This document shows positions 14,649 to 22,946 of a stretch of 37,702 bases of DNA, one piece after another; position 1 is the stretch's first letter; the number at the start of each line of letters is the position of its first letter. This DNA comes from JAVVEZ01 sp032250895 (GTDB lineage Bacteria > Pseudomonadota > Gammaproteobacteria > Pseudomonadales > Pseudohongiellaceae). The notes beneath the pieces are model-generated. The model made no database searches. It had not been told where the DNA came from and worked only from the letters and a program-made list of their open reading frames with translations. Location of the stretch: assembly GCA_032250895.1 (NCBI GenBank), contig JAVVEZ010000030.1:1-37702 (forward strand). The letters are read 5' to 3'. The position numbers and the translations under genes are program-made.

Positions 14649-16220
14649 TTATTTGATCGCCGGTGGTGTGGTGAAGGTGTGGTAGGGTGCCGGTGACGGT
14701 ATTTCCCACTCCAGACCCTTGGCACCTTCCCAGACCTGGGCTGTCGCCTGCCTGCCGCCGCGAACACATTTGATCACGACGAACAGGAACACTAACTGGG
14801 AAATGCCGAACAGGAAACCACCAATGCTGGAGATCATGTTGAAATCCGCAAACTGCAGGGCATAGTCGGGAATGCGGCGTGGCATTCCAGCAAGGCCCAG
14901 GAAATGCTGCGGGAAAAACAACACGTTGATGCCTACGAAGGACAGCCAGAAATGCATCTTGCCGAGCGCTTCGTCATACATGTGGCCGGTCCACTTGGGC
15001 AACCAGTAGTAGGCGGCCGCCATGATCGAGAACACGGCGCCGGGCACCAGCACATAATGAAAATGCGCCACGACGAAATAGGTGTCATGGTACTGAAAGT
15101 CAGCTGGCGCAATCGCCAGCATCAGCCCGGTAAAGCCGCCCATGGTAAACAGCACGACGAAGGCGATGGCGAACAGCATGGGTGTTTCGAAGGTCAGGGA
15201 GCCCCGGAACATCGTGGAAACCCAGTTGAAGACCTTTACCCCGGTGGGCACCGCAATCAGCATCGTGGCATACATGAAGAACAGCTCCCCGGCCAGCGGC
15301 ATGCCCGTCGTGAACATATGGTGGGCCCACACGATAAAGGACAGGAAGGCGATGGACGAGGTGGCATAGACCATGGAGTCATAGCCGAACAGACGCTTGC
15401 GGGAGAAGGTCGGAACGATCTCGGAAACCACCCCGAAGGCCGGCAGGATCATGATGTACACTTCCGGGTGCCCGAAGAACCAGAACACATGCTGGAACAG
15501 CACCGGGTCACCGCCACCGGCCGCATTGAAGAAGCTGGTGCCAAAGTGAACATCGAACAACATCATCGTCACCACGCCCGCCAGTACCGGCATGACCGCC
15601 AACAGCAGATAGGCGGTGATCAGCCAGGTCCATACGAACATGGGCATTTTCATCAGGGTCATGCCCGGTGCCCGCAGATTCAGGATGGTGGCAATGATGT
15701 TGATGGAGCCCATGATGGAGGAGGCCCCCATGAGATGCACCGCAAAGATGAAGAAAGTTACCGTGCTCGGCGCATAGGTCGTGGACAGGGGCGCATAGAA
15801 AGTCCAGCCGAAATTGGGCGCCCCGGCTTCCATCAGCAGCGTGGATGACAACATCGCAAACGCGAAGGGCAGAATCCAGAAGCTCCAGTTGTTCATTCTC
15901 GGCAGCGCCATGTCCGGCGCCCCGATCATCATCGGAATCATCCAGTTGGCCAGTCCCACGAATGCCGGCATGACCGCGCCGAACACCATGACCAGGCCAT
16001 GCATGGTGGTCATCTGATTGAAGAAATCAGGCGCCACGAACTGCAGGCCGGGCTGAAACAGCTCGGCCCGGATCACCAGGGCAAAAGAGCCACCCAGCAG
16101 AAACATGGCAAAACTGAACCACAGATACAGGGTGCCGATATCTTTATGATTGGTGGTGTAGAGCCAACGGGTGAGACCCTTGGCCGGGCCATGCTGGTGA
16201 TCGTCGTGTCCTGCGCTCAT
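14649..16220 (-). CDS. coxA: Cytochrome c oxidase subunit I (aa3 type, A1 family)
   Basis: Catalytic heme-copper subunit of 523 residues with twelve helices. Ligands are visible: H74 and H388 for heme a, H386 for heme a3, and H251, H300 and H301 for CuB. The cross-linking Y255 lies in GHPEVY together with E253, which places it in the A1 family. The D-channel entrance D103 in GAPDMALPRMNN and the K-channel lysine K329 in VPTGVK are present, so a proton-pumping enzyme is expected. The start follows GGAG, 12 bases after coxB. Confidence 0.97.
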   Translation of the reverse strand: MSAGHDDHQHGPAKGLTRWLYTTNHKDIGTLYLWFSFAMFLLGGSFALVIRAELFQPGLQFVAPDFFNQMTTMHGLVMVFGAVMPAFVGLANWMIPMMIGAPDMALPRMNNWSFWILPFAFAMLSSTLLMEAGAPNFGWTFYAPLSTTYAPSTVTFFIFAVHLMGASSIMGSINIIATILNLRAPGMTLMKMPMFVWTWLITAYLLLAVMPVLAGVVTMMLFDVHFGTSFFNAAGGGDPVLFQHVFWFFGHPEVYIMILPAFGVVSEIVPTFSRKRLFGYDSMVYATSSIAFLSFIVWAHHMFTTGMPLAGELFFMYATMLIAVPTGVKVFNWVSTMFRGSLTFETPMLFAIAFVVLFTMGGFTGLMLAIAPADFQYHDTYFVVAHFHYVLVPGAVFSIMAAAYYWLPKWTGHMYDEALGKMHFWLSFVGINVLFFPQHFLGLAGMPRRIPDYALQFADFNMISSIGGFLFGISQLVFLFVVIKCVRGGRQATAQVWEGAKGLEWEIPSPAPYHTFTTPPAIK

Positions 16221-16232
16221 TCAGGGTCTCCG

Positions 16233-17375
16233 TTATTCTGCTTGTGCTTGAATCTGAAGGATTTCAACCGGCGTGACGAAGTCTCCCGTGTTGTTGCCCC
16301 AGGTATTGCGTTCGTAGGTGATGACGGCCGCCAGATCCACCGGATTCAGCTGACTGCCAAAGGCGGCCATCGCCGTACCCGGGCGCCCGTTGAGAACCGC
16401 ATCGATGTGATCCTCGATCGGTCCGGTGGCAATCGCGCTGCCGGCCAATGGCGGAAAGGCGGGGGGCAGGCCCTGGCCATTGGCCTGATGGCAGGCCATG
16501 CAATAGGTGGTGTAGACGGTCTGGCCCTGAGCCACCAGCTGCTCCAGCGACCAGTCCTGATTGGCGAGTTCGGCAACCGCTACCGCCGCCGCCTGCTTGT
16601 CGGCATACCAGGCATCGAATTCCGCCTGTTCCACCGCCTTCACGACGATCGGCATGAAGCCATGGTTGCGGCCACACAGCTCGGTACACTGACCGCGATA
16701 GGTGCCGGCTTCTTCGGCGATGACCCAGGACTCATTGACGAAGCCTGGTATCGCGTCTTTCTTGACCGCAAACTCGGGTACCCACCAGGAGTGAATGACA
16801 TCGGCGGAGGTCAGCAGGAAGCGCACCTTGCGGCCGACCGGAATCACCAGCGGTTCGTCCACTTCCAGCAGGTAGTTCTCACCCTTGTCGGCCAGGTTGT
16901 CGATCTGTTCCTGGGGCGTGGCCAGAGAGCTGAAAAAGGCAAGCTCTTCGCCCGCATCATCCAGATAACGATACTGCCAACGCCACTGGTATCCGGTAAT
17001 CATGATGTCCAGCTCCGACTCGGAGGCATCATAGATCTGTGTCAGCACCCGCGTGGAAGGGATGGCCATGCCGATCAGGATGAGCAGCGGAATCAGGGTC
17101 CAGAGTATTTCAACCCGGGTGCTCTCATGAAAGGACGCCGCCTTGGCGCCATTGGACTTGCGATACGCGATGAGCGACCACAGCAGCACACCATAGACCA
17201 CCACACCGATGGCTACACAGATCCAGATAATGGTCATGTGCAGATCATAGGTCTGGCGACTGATGTCGGTCACACCCTGGGGCATGTTCAGCTCCCAGGC
17301 CGCCTGCACTTGTGTGCTTGCCAGGCTCAGGACGCCAAGCAGCCAGCCCGGCCATCGTTTCATTTCAGGCAGCAT
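16233..17375 (-). CDS. coxB: Cytochrome c oxidase subunit II with fused cytochrome c domain
   Basis: Protein of 380 residues from the ATG at 17375, which follows GGAG by nine bases; a GTG at 17390 and an ATG at 17363 are alternatives. It has a signal-like N-terminus ending STQVQA, two membrane helices, and the CuA cupredoxin domain with H195, C230, C234, H238 and M241 (CTELCGRNHGFM). After about residue 265 comes a cytochrome c domain with CMACH at 292-296 and a probable Met ligand at 335 (GTAM). The fused heme c makes this a caa3-like arrangement, also seen in Pseudomonas aa3 oxidases. It is the first gene of the leftward cox operon. Confidence 0.95.
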   Translation of the reverse strand: MLPEMKRWPGWLLGVLSLASTQVQAAWELNMPQGVTDISRQTYDLHMTIIWICVAIGVVVYGVLLWSLIAYRKSNGAKAASFHESTRVEILWTLIPLLILIGMAIPSTRVLTQIYDASESELDIMITGYQWRWQYRYLDDAGEELAFFSSLATPQEQIDNLADKGENYLLEVDEPLVIPVGRKVRFLLTSADVIHSWWVPEFAVKKDAIPGFVNESWVIAEEAGTYRGQCTELCGRNHGFMPIVVKAVEQAEFDAWYADKQAAAVAVAELANQDWSLEQLVAQGQTVYTTYCMACHQANGQGLPPAFPPLAGSAIATGPIEDHIDAVLNGRPGTAMAAFGSQLNPVDLAAVITYERNTWGNNTGDFVTPVEILQIQAQAE

Positions 17376-17593
17376 CCGCCATTTCTCCACTTAAAGTTAT
17401 GTCTATGTTCAATTTTTTCTGCCGTCTCGCCATAACATCCGAGCTCCGCCATTTCACGCGCAATCAAAGCCCTTCAGGGCTCATGCAGACATGTTCCCTC
17501 AATCATTCCCCTCAGGGTGATTCAGCTCATCTGTGCGTTTGCGTTGATGGGTCTTGTTATGCGGCGTTTCTCAAGCGAGATAATTCGGCGCGA

Positions 17594-17602
17594 ATTATAG
17601 CA
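17594..17602 (-). promoter_or_regulatory. Extended -10 promoter of the cox operon
   Basis: On the minus strand TGCTATAAT is a perfect TATAAT (17599-17594) with the upstream TGn of an extended -10 promoter. The -35 region is weak. The predicted transcription start is near 17587, about 212 bases before coxB. Confidence 0.5.
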
Positions 17603-17643
17603 GGATGTTCGGAATAAAAACTATTGGATGAATGCACCTTATC

Positions 17644-17657
17644 CATGATTTATATCA
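17644..17657. promoter_or_regulatory. FNR/Anr-type box upstream of the cox promoter
   Basis: ATGATTTATATCAA matches the FNR/Anr consensus TTGATnnnnATCAA at nine of ten fixed positions. Its centre (17650.5) lies about 63 bases before the predicted cox start, near the -61.5 position typical of class I sites. It could also affect the rightward carbonic anhydrase gene. The regulator is not in the window. Confidence 0.5.
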
Positions 17658-17871
17658 ATTACCGTGGATTTCCTGTGCCTGCCTTGAGCGGCGCGCAAAA
17701 ATACATCAGCGCCATTCCGGGCGTCCCCATCTGCGCTTGTTCCTGACCCGGGGCGCCCGTAGAATGTCACCTTCCGTTCATCAGTTTGCAGCGGGCGCTC
17801 ATGTCCCCGACTGACAGGCTGTTTTCAACAGTCCGCCATCCCCTTGCAGGCATTGAAGAGATCACTTCCCT

Positions 17872-18417
17872 ATGAGCATTCGCAATTACCTCGAGTTCAG
17901 CCCAAAGCTGGATGACCGGGCCTTTGTCGACAAGAGCGCCGTGGTAATCGGCAAGGTCACCTTGGGTGTGGATTCCTCGGTATGGCCCCTGAGCGTCATC
18001 CGGGGCGATGTGCATCATATCAGCATCGGGGCCAGAACCAACATCCAGGATGGCTCGGTGCTGCATATCACCTCTGCGGAGTCTTCTGCCCCCGACGGTT
18101 TCCCTCTCGTCGTGGGCGACGATGTGACGGTGGGCCATCGGGTCATCCTGCATGGCTGCACCATTGGCGACCGTGTGCTGATTGGCATGGGCGCGATCGT
18201 CATGGACGGCGTCACAGTGGAGTCCGATGTGATCGTGGGCGCCGGCAGCGTGGTGTCGCCAGGGAAAACCCTGAGCAGCGGCGGGCTTTATGTAGGCAGT
18301 CCGGCCCGCCGGGTGCGCGAACTGTCCTCTCGGGAACGTGAGTTTCTGCTTTACAGCGCCAAGCATTACGTGAAACTCAAGGATCTTCATCTGAGCTCAC
18401 TGGAAGGCCATTCCTAA
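17872..18417 (+). CDS. Gamma-class carbonic anhydrase-like protein (YrdA family)
   Basis: Left-handed beta-helix (hexapeptide repeat) protein of 181 residues, the usual length for the YrdA/CaiE-like gamma carbonic anhydrases. Three zinc-ligand histidines are in place: H65 in SVLHI, H89 in VGHRV and H94 in ILHGC. RGDVHHISIGARTNIQDGSVLH is the family core. These trimeric proteins bind metal, but many homologues show little measured carbonic anhydrase activity, so the enzyme call is tentative. It is divergent from coxB and convergent with aroE. Confidence 0.9.
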   Translation: MSIRNYLEFSPKLDDRAFVDKSAVVIGKVTLGVDSSVWPLSVIRGDVHHISIGARTNIQDGSVLHITSAESSAPDGFPLVVGDDVTVGHRVILHGCTIGDRVLIGMGAIVMDGVTVESDVIVGAGSVVSPGKTLSSGGLYVGSPARRVRELSSREREFLLYSAKHYVKLKDLHLSSLEGHS

Positions 18418-18478
18418 ACTATATCCAGTGCCGGAATCCAGAACATGGTTTTCACCGGCTGACGGGCCTGGGATGATT

Positions 18479-19297
18479 CTACTGCTGAGACGCTCTCAGG
18501 CTGGCAATGACCGGCGCAGTTTCCGGTCTCGTGCCCCGCCACAGATAGAACGCTTCTGCCGCCTGTTCCACCAGCATGCCCAGGCCATCGAGTGATTGTT
18601 CCGCCCCGGCCTGGGTGGCCCAGCGGCAGAATACGGTTTGCTGCTGCGCATACATCAGGTCATAGCACCAGGCATGTGAGCTGAGCAGGCCCTCCGGCAG
18701 GGGGGGCAGGTCGCCCTGCAGGCTGGCGGCGGTGGCATTGATGACCCAGTCAAAGACCATTCCCGGCAATGCATCGAAACCGCAGGCTGACAAGCCTTCA
18801 TAGTCCGAAAACTCCTGCACCAGACAGAGGGCCCTGGCGGGCGTCCTGTTGGCCAGGGTAATACGCTGCGGATGCTCGCTCAGCAGGGGCAGCAGGATGC
18901 CCCGGGCGGCACCGCCGGCACCCAGAATCAACAAGCGCTTGTCCGCAATTCTACCCTGGTGATTCGCAATGATATCGCGCACCAGGCCGATGCCATCAGT
19001 ATTGTGGCCACTGAGCACACCATCCTCGAACAGGAGGGTATTGACGGCGCCCGCCCGTGCAGCCTCCGGGGAGTGCTTGCGGGCCAGCGCCCAGGCCTGC
19101 TGCTTGAAGGGCACGGTAATATTCAGGCCCTTGCCGCCCTTGGCAAAAAAATCCTGCACGGCGCGCTCAAAATCTCCGTCAGCGACCGGAATGGCCCGAT
19201 AGCTCATGGCCTGTCCGGTCTGTGCGGCAAATGCGGCATGAATCTGTGGCGACTTGCTGTGACTGACGGGGTTTCCCATTACGGCATATTGATCCAA
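18479..19297 (-). CDS. aroE: Shikimate dehydrogenase
   Basis: NADP-dependent enzyme of the aromatic amino acid pathway, 272 residues. I chose a TTG start at 19297, preceded by AGGAG, because it yields the normal N-terminus (xDQYAVMGNPVSHSKSP) and length. Shikimate-binding S12 and S14, catalytic K65 in NITVPFK, N86, and D101 in NTDGIG are present, and the NADP loop is GAGGAARG at 126-133. A frame open up to 19444 would add 49 residues that are translated REP-like repeat and overlap with hemF, so I rejected it. Confidence 0.93.
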   Translation of the reverse strand: MDQYAVMGNPVSHSKSPQIHAAFAAQTGQAMSYRAIPVADGDFERAVQDFFAKGGKGLNITVPFKQQAWALARKHSPEAARAGAVNTLLFEDGVLSGHNTDGIGLVRDIIANHQGRIADKRLLILGAGGAARGILLPLLSEHPQRITLANRTPARALCLVQEFSDYEGLSACGFDALPGMVFDWVINATAASLQGDLPPLPEGLLSSHAWCYDLMYAQQQTVFCRWATQAGAEQSLDGLGMLVEQAAEAFYLWRGTRPETAPVIASLRASQQ

Positions 19298-19315
19298 GAC
19301 TTGCTCCTGTTTTTG

Positions 19316-19345
19316 CTGGATTCCCGCCGGCGCGGGAATGACGGG
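19316..19345. repeat. REP-like hairpin between hemF and aroE
   Basis: TTCCCGC (19321-19327), a 4-base loop and GCGGGAA (19332-19338), followed by TGACGG, form a perfect 7-bp stem of the dispersed TTCCCGC/GCGGGAATGACG type. It sits between two same-strand genes. Confidence 0.6.
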
Positions 19346-19358
19346 GGAAGCGCAGGGG

Positions 19359-20279
19359 TCAAGGCAGCGCCGCCCAGTCTCTTGGTTGCAGATACCGGGA
19401 ATAGAGCTTTTCTTCTGCCGTGCCGGGCTCGGGGTGCCAGTCATATTCCCACCTGACTTCCGGCGGCAGGGACATCAGAATCGACTCTATTCTGCCGACC
19501 CCGGACTGTAGACCGAAAATGGTACCCCGGTCATAGACGAGGTTGAATTCCACATAGCGTCCCCGGCGGTATTTCTGGAAGTTTTTTTCGCGCTCGCCAA
19601 AGGGCATGTCCCTGCGCCTCGTCAATATTGGCAGATAGGCATGCAGATAGCTGTCGCCCACCGCCTGCATAAAGGCAAAGGTTTGCTCCAGGCTCCATTC
19701 ATTGAGGTCATCAAAAAACAAGCCGCCGATGCCCCGTGGCTCGTCCCGGTGCTTCAGATAAAAATACTCATCGCACCAGCCTTTGAAGCGTTCATAGACG
19801 CCTGCGCCGAAGGGTTCGCAGGCGGCTTTCGCGGTGTGGTGCCAATGCCGGCAGTCTTCATCAAAGCCATAATAAGGCGTCAGGTCATAACCACCACCGA
19901 ACCACCATACCGGCTCCTCTCCGGGCTTTTCTGCAATGAAAAAACGAATATTGGCATGGGACGTCGGGGCATAGGGGTTCTGGGGGTGAATAACCAGGGA
20001 AACCCCCATGGCCTGAAAAGCCCTGCCGGCGAGTTCGGGCCTCTTTGCGGTCGCGGACGCCGGCAGGGAACCACCGAAGACATGGGAGAAGTTCACTCCT
20101 CCCTTTTCAATGACCTCGCCACTGATGACGCGGGTAATGCCGCTGCCGCCATGATCACGATTCCAGCGGTCTTCACGAAATTTTACGCCGGACTCCACAC
20201 CCTCCAGGCCCGTGCAGATCGTCTGCTGGATGTCCAGCAGATAGTTTTTTATCGCGGCTGTCTCTATTGATTCTGTCAC
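19359..20279 (-). CDS. hemF: Oxygen-dependent coproporphyrinogen III oxidase
   Basis: Cytosolic aerobic heme-biosynthesis enzyme of 306 residues that decarboxylates two propionates of coproporphyrinogen III. Family blocks are intact: SHVFGGSLPASAT (65-77), VWWFGGGYDLTPYY (124-137), RGIGGLFFDDL (182-192) and RYVEFNLVYDRGT (241-253). A GTG start at 20279 follows AGGACAAG. It uses O2 as oxidant, and an FNR/Anr-type box lies about 100 bases upstream. The dprA gene is upstream on the same strand; the sua5/tsaC gene often found between them in Pseudomonas is absent. Confidence 0.95.
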   Translation of the reverse strand: MTESIETAAIKNYLLDIQQTICTGLEGVESGVKFREDRWNRDHGGSGITRVISGEVIEKGGVNFSHVFGGSLPASATAKRPELAGRAFQAMGVSLVIHPQNPYAPTSHANIRFFIAEKPGEEPVWWFGGGYDLTPYYGFDEDCRHWHHTAKAACEPFGAGVYERFKGWCDEYFYLKHRDEPRGIGGLFFDDLNEWSLEQTFAFMQAVGDSYLHAYLPILTRRRDMPFGEREKNFQKYRRGRYVEFNLVYDRGTIFGLQSGVGRIESILMSLPPEVRWEYDWHPEPGTAEEKLYSRYLQPRDWAALP

Positions 20280-20346
20280 CTTGTCCTGTCCTCATCATCT
20301 GTCGCTGGTCTGGTTTTTATTCATGGGAGCCTCCCGAAGAGCCATA

Positions 20347-20389
20347 ACTTTACCTTTAATCCCCGACAAATAGAATTGATCTGCATCAT
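20347..20389 (-). promoter_or_regulatory. FNR/Anr-type box and promoter of hemF
   Basis: TTGATCTGCATCAT (20376-20389) matches TTGATnnnnATCAA at nine of ten fixed positions. On the minus strand a -10-like TAAAGT lies at 20352-20347, predicting a start near 20340 and placing the box at about -42, the class II activator position. Anr/Dnr control of hemF is known in Pseudomonas aeruginosa, which supports the call. Confidence 0.6.
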
Positions 20390-20400
20390 GGCCCCGATTG

Positions 20401-21579
20401 TCATACTGCCGGCCCGCGCCAGGCAGGCACCTGCCCGAGACTATAGCCCGCCGCCTCACTGTAAATTCTGCCCTTGAGCTCCAGGGTCATGAGCATGGCG
20501 CTGAGTTCATTTACCGGCAGCCCGGTCCCGGCCACCAGGCTGTCCAGGGTCCTGGGTTCATAGCCGAGCTGTGCCAGCACCTTTTGTTCGAGGGCCTCGT
20601 CACAGGGCAGAGACAAACCCCCGGCAGGGTGTTCTGCCACGGCCGTTTCCTGCGCCGGGGTGGCTGCCGGCGCCATGACCGCGGGCGGGTTGCCGAGTTC
20701 CGTCAGGATATCCGCCACGGCTTCCACCAGCGTCGCACCCTGTTTGATCAGGTGATGGCAACCCCTGGCGCAGGGATTATGAATGGATCCGGGAATGGCA
20801 AACACCTCGCGCCCCTGTTCAAGCGCAAAGCGGGCCGAGATCAGCGAGCCGCTCTGCAAGGCGGCCTCCACCACCAATACGCCCCGACTGAGTCCGCTGA
20901 TAATGCGATTGCGTTGCGGAAAATGCCAGGCGTCCGGGCCGGTGCCGAGCGGAAACTCCGATACCAGCGCGCCCCGCTCGACAACCCTTTCCGCCAGGCG
21001 CTTATGGCTGCGCGGGTAGATGCGGTCGGCGCCGGTGCCGAGAACCGCCAGTGTCACTGAATTGCCCTCGATGGCACCCATGTGGCCTTCATGATCGATT
21101 CCCAGCGCCAGACCACTGCTGATGGCATAACCGGCCCGGGCCAGTCCGGTCGCAAAGGCCCTGGCATTTTTCCGGCCGCTCAGACTGGGAGCCCTGCTCC
21201 CCACCAGAGCGATTTGCTCACGGGCCAGGTGTTCATGCTGACCCTTCACATAGAGAATCGGTGGGGGATCCGGGATCTGTTTGAGCAGCGGAGGGTAGGC
21301 GGCGCATTCAAGGGTCAGGATATGGCACTGTGCCGTTGCCTGCCAACGAAAATCCCGCGCCAGCTTTTGTCTGAGGGTGGCATTCGGCCCCCGGTCCTGA
21401 AAGTCGCGAATGGCCGCCACCAGTTCGGGTTTCACGCCGACCCTGGCCAGCAATGCGGTATCTGCCTGCAGCACGGCGGCGGGTGATCCGAAGAAATGGC
21501 ACAGGCCATTGAACAGGTGCGCGGGTATCCGTGTGAGGTGAAACAGGGTCAGCCAGGATTCCAGTGTGCCAGCATCCAT
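20401..21579 (-). CDS. dprA: DNA-processing protein DprA (Smf)
   Basis: Protein of 392 residues from the ATG at 21579, which has GGAAGG nine bases upstream; another ATG at 21588 is less well placed. It has an N-terminal SAM/HhH-like region, the extended Rossmann domain with ALVGSR (124-129), YAISSGLALGID, FPQRNRIISGLS (220-231) and GSLISARFA, and a C-terminal winged-helix domain (about 320-385). DprA loads RecA on incoming single-stranded DNA in natural transformation. It is only 31 bases downstream of the TsaP-like gene. Confidence 0.95.
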   Translation of the reverse strand: MDAGTLESWLTLFHLTRIPAHLFNGLCHFFGSPAAVLQADTALLARVGVKPELVAAIRDFQDRGPNATLRQKLARDFRWQATAQCHILTLECAAYPPLLKQIPDPPPILYVKGQHEHLAREQIALVGSRAPSLSGRKNARAFATGLARAGYAISSGLALGIDHEGHMGAIEGNSVTLAVLGTGADRIYPRSHKRLAERVVERGALVSEFPLGTGPDAWHFPQRNRIISGLSRGVLVVEAALQSGSLISARFALEQGREVFAIPGSIHNPCARGCHHLIKQGATLVEAVADILTELGNPPAVMAPAATPAQETAVAEHPAGGLSLPCDEALEQKVLAQLGYEPRTLDSLVAGTGLPVNELSAMLMTLELKGRIYSEAAGYSLGQVPAWRGPAV

Positions 21580-21610
21580 GCAGGGCATCCTTCCAGGTTG
21601 CAGTACTAGT

Positions 21611-22681
21611 TCAGGGGGTGACTATCCGGTCATCCAGGCGAATCGCGTCATCGGCGCTGAGCACCAGGCCCTGGCTGCTTTGCTCAGAGACACTGTAGAT
21701 CAGCACCTGCGCAAATTTCTTGCCGGAAAACACGAGCTCCTCCCCGGCTTTTTCATCCCTGACGATCCGGTCCGGTTTCTGGATGGCCAGCAAATGCCCC
21801 ACCCGAATGTCATCGCGTTCGCCGATATTGAGCAAGACGGTATCCTGCGGCCCGCCGGCACTCCTGCCGGAACCGATCCTGACTATACGGGCCTCCACCG
21901 GAAAATTCGGGGCTTCGGGAAAATAGGAGGAATCCATGGTGTTGGTGGCCTTGGGGACGAAGATATCGCCCAGCCGGACCTCCTGTTCGACACCATCCAC
22001 CCGCAAGGTGCCGAGATCACCATTCAGGTTCAGCACGGTGGCACGTCCTATCAGGGTCGCTTCGATACCGATGCCCGCGCCGGTGACCGGGTCCTCGATC
22101 TCTGCTCCCGGCCGCATGATATCGTAAGACGATACCGCGGCCAGCCATTCGCCGCGACCGAAGACCTCCTCGCCAGATGCGGCCAGCAGCCTGCCGGAGC
22201 GGGTTTCGAGCAGGCGTGGTGCTACCTGAATCTGCTCCCGGCTGAGCGCCCGGTTGCCGGTAAGGTGGGCATCGATGGCATCCAGGGAAATGGATGGGAT
22301 GGGACTTCGGAGCACTTCCCGCCGCACCTGTGGCGAGAGTTTGACGGTCTCCAGTGCCGGCGCGGCCGCACGGCGCAGCGTCAGCACGGGCGCGCCTTCC
22401 ACGTAGCTCAGCTCGACCGTATCTCCCGGATAGATCAGATCCGGATTCTCTATTTGAGGGTTGAGCCGCCACACTTCGGGCCAGCGCCAGGGTTCCTCGA
22501 GAAAGCGCCCGGCGATATCCCACAGCGTATCACCCCTGACCACGACATAGGCGCTGGGACTGTCTTCGCGCAGAGTCACCACATCTCCTGCGGCAGCGAC
22601 CGGCTGCTCGACAAAAAGAAGTGGCATCCCGGCAAACAAGAAAAGGAAGCCCTGCAAAACTTTGATTGATGACGGCATCAT
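21611..22681 (-). CDS. LysM-domain protein, TsaP-like type IV pilus factor
   Basis: About 356 residues from the ATG at 22681 (AGGG seven bases upstream); ATG 22699 is an alternative. It has a signal peptide ending near PVAAAG. A LysM peptidoglycan-binding domain follows, containing YVVVRGDTLWDIAGRFL...WPEVWRLNPQIENPDLIYPGD, then a long C-terminal domain with few recognisable motifs. This size, layout and position between dprA and def match the Pseudomonas gene described as TsaP, which anchors the type IV pilus secretin to peptidoglycan. Function here is inferred from architecture and synteny. It is divergent from def. Confidence 0.8.
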   Translation of the reverse strand: MMPSSIKVLQGFLFLFAGMPLLFVEQPVAAAGDVVTLREDSPSAYVVVRGDTLWDIAGRFLEEPWRWPEVWRLNPQIENPDLIYPGDTVELSYVEGAPVLTLRRAAAPALETVKLSPQVRREVLRSPIPSISLDAIDAHLTGNRALSREQIQVAPRLLETRSGRLLAASGEEVFGRGEWLAAVSSYDIMRPGAEIEDPVTGAGIGIEATLIGRATVLNLNGDLGTLRVDGVEQEVRLGDIFVPKATNTMDSSYFPEAPNFPVEARIVRIGSGRSAGGPQDTVLLNIGERDDIRVGHLLAIQKPDRIVRDEKAGEELVFSGKKFAQVLIYSVSEQSSQGLVLSADDAIRLDDRIVTP

Positions 22682-22869
22682 TGACAAGCCCTGAGACATA
22701 TATCCTGCGACATTCAAACCCCGGTTGTGCTCAATACTAGCAACAATCCGGCCCCCATCGACATCCTGCTGCGGCATATTCTAAAAATTTTGCCCTGCCG
22801 GTGATGCCTATTTAACAGCAAAAATGAAAAATTTCCTGTTTTTTGCCGTATGATTGGCAATTACCGGGT

Positions 22870-22892
22870 CTGGGAGTCCGACAGGCTCCCAG
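22870..22892. repeat. Hairpin and dispersed-repeat copy upstream of def
   Basis: CTGGGAG (22870-22876) and CTCCCAG (22886-22892) form a perfect 7-bp stem with a 9-base loop, about 55 bases before def. No T tract follows. The minus-strand sequence of 22874-22892 matches 16 of 19 bases of 35278-35296 upstream of gyrB. Confidence 0.5.
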
Positions 22893-22946
22893 GCTTGTGC
22901 ACTTGCCGCCATAGCGGCTTTCAACGATTTTTATTATTGTTTAGCC

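Larger units (their letters stand above)
17376..17871. promoter_or_regulatory. Long divergent leader between coxB and the carbonic anhydrase gene
   Basis: This 496-base stretch has no convincing gene. For coxB it holds an extended -10 promoter and an FNR-type box, listed separately, and a leader of about 210 bases. The leader contains a perfect small hairpin, AGCCCT/AGGGCT at 17468-17481. For the rightward gene a weak promoter TTGTTC (17737-17742), 17 bases, TAGAAT (17760-17765) is possible. I see no riboswitch or RNA gene that I can name. Confidence 0.5.

Noticed and set aside
19298..19444. 49-residue N-terminal extension of AroE
   Set aside because: It overlaps hemF and translates a REP-like repeat (VIPAPAGIQ-type peptide), and the TTG at 19297 with AGGAG restores normal length.
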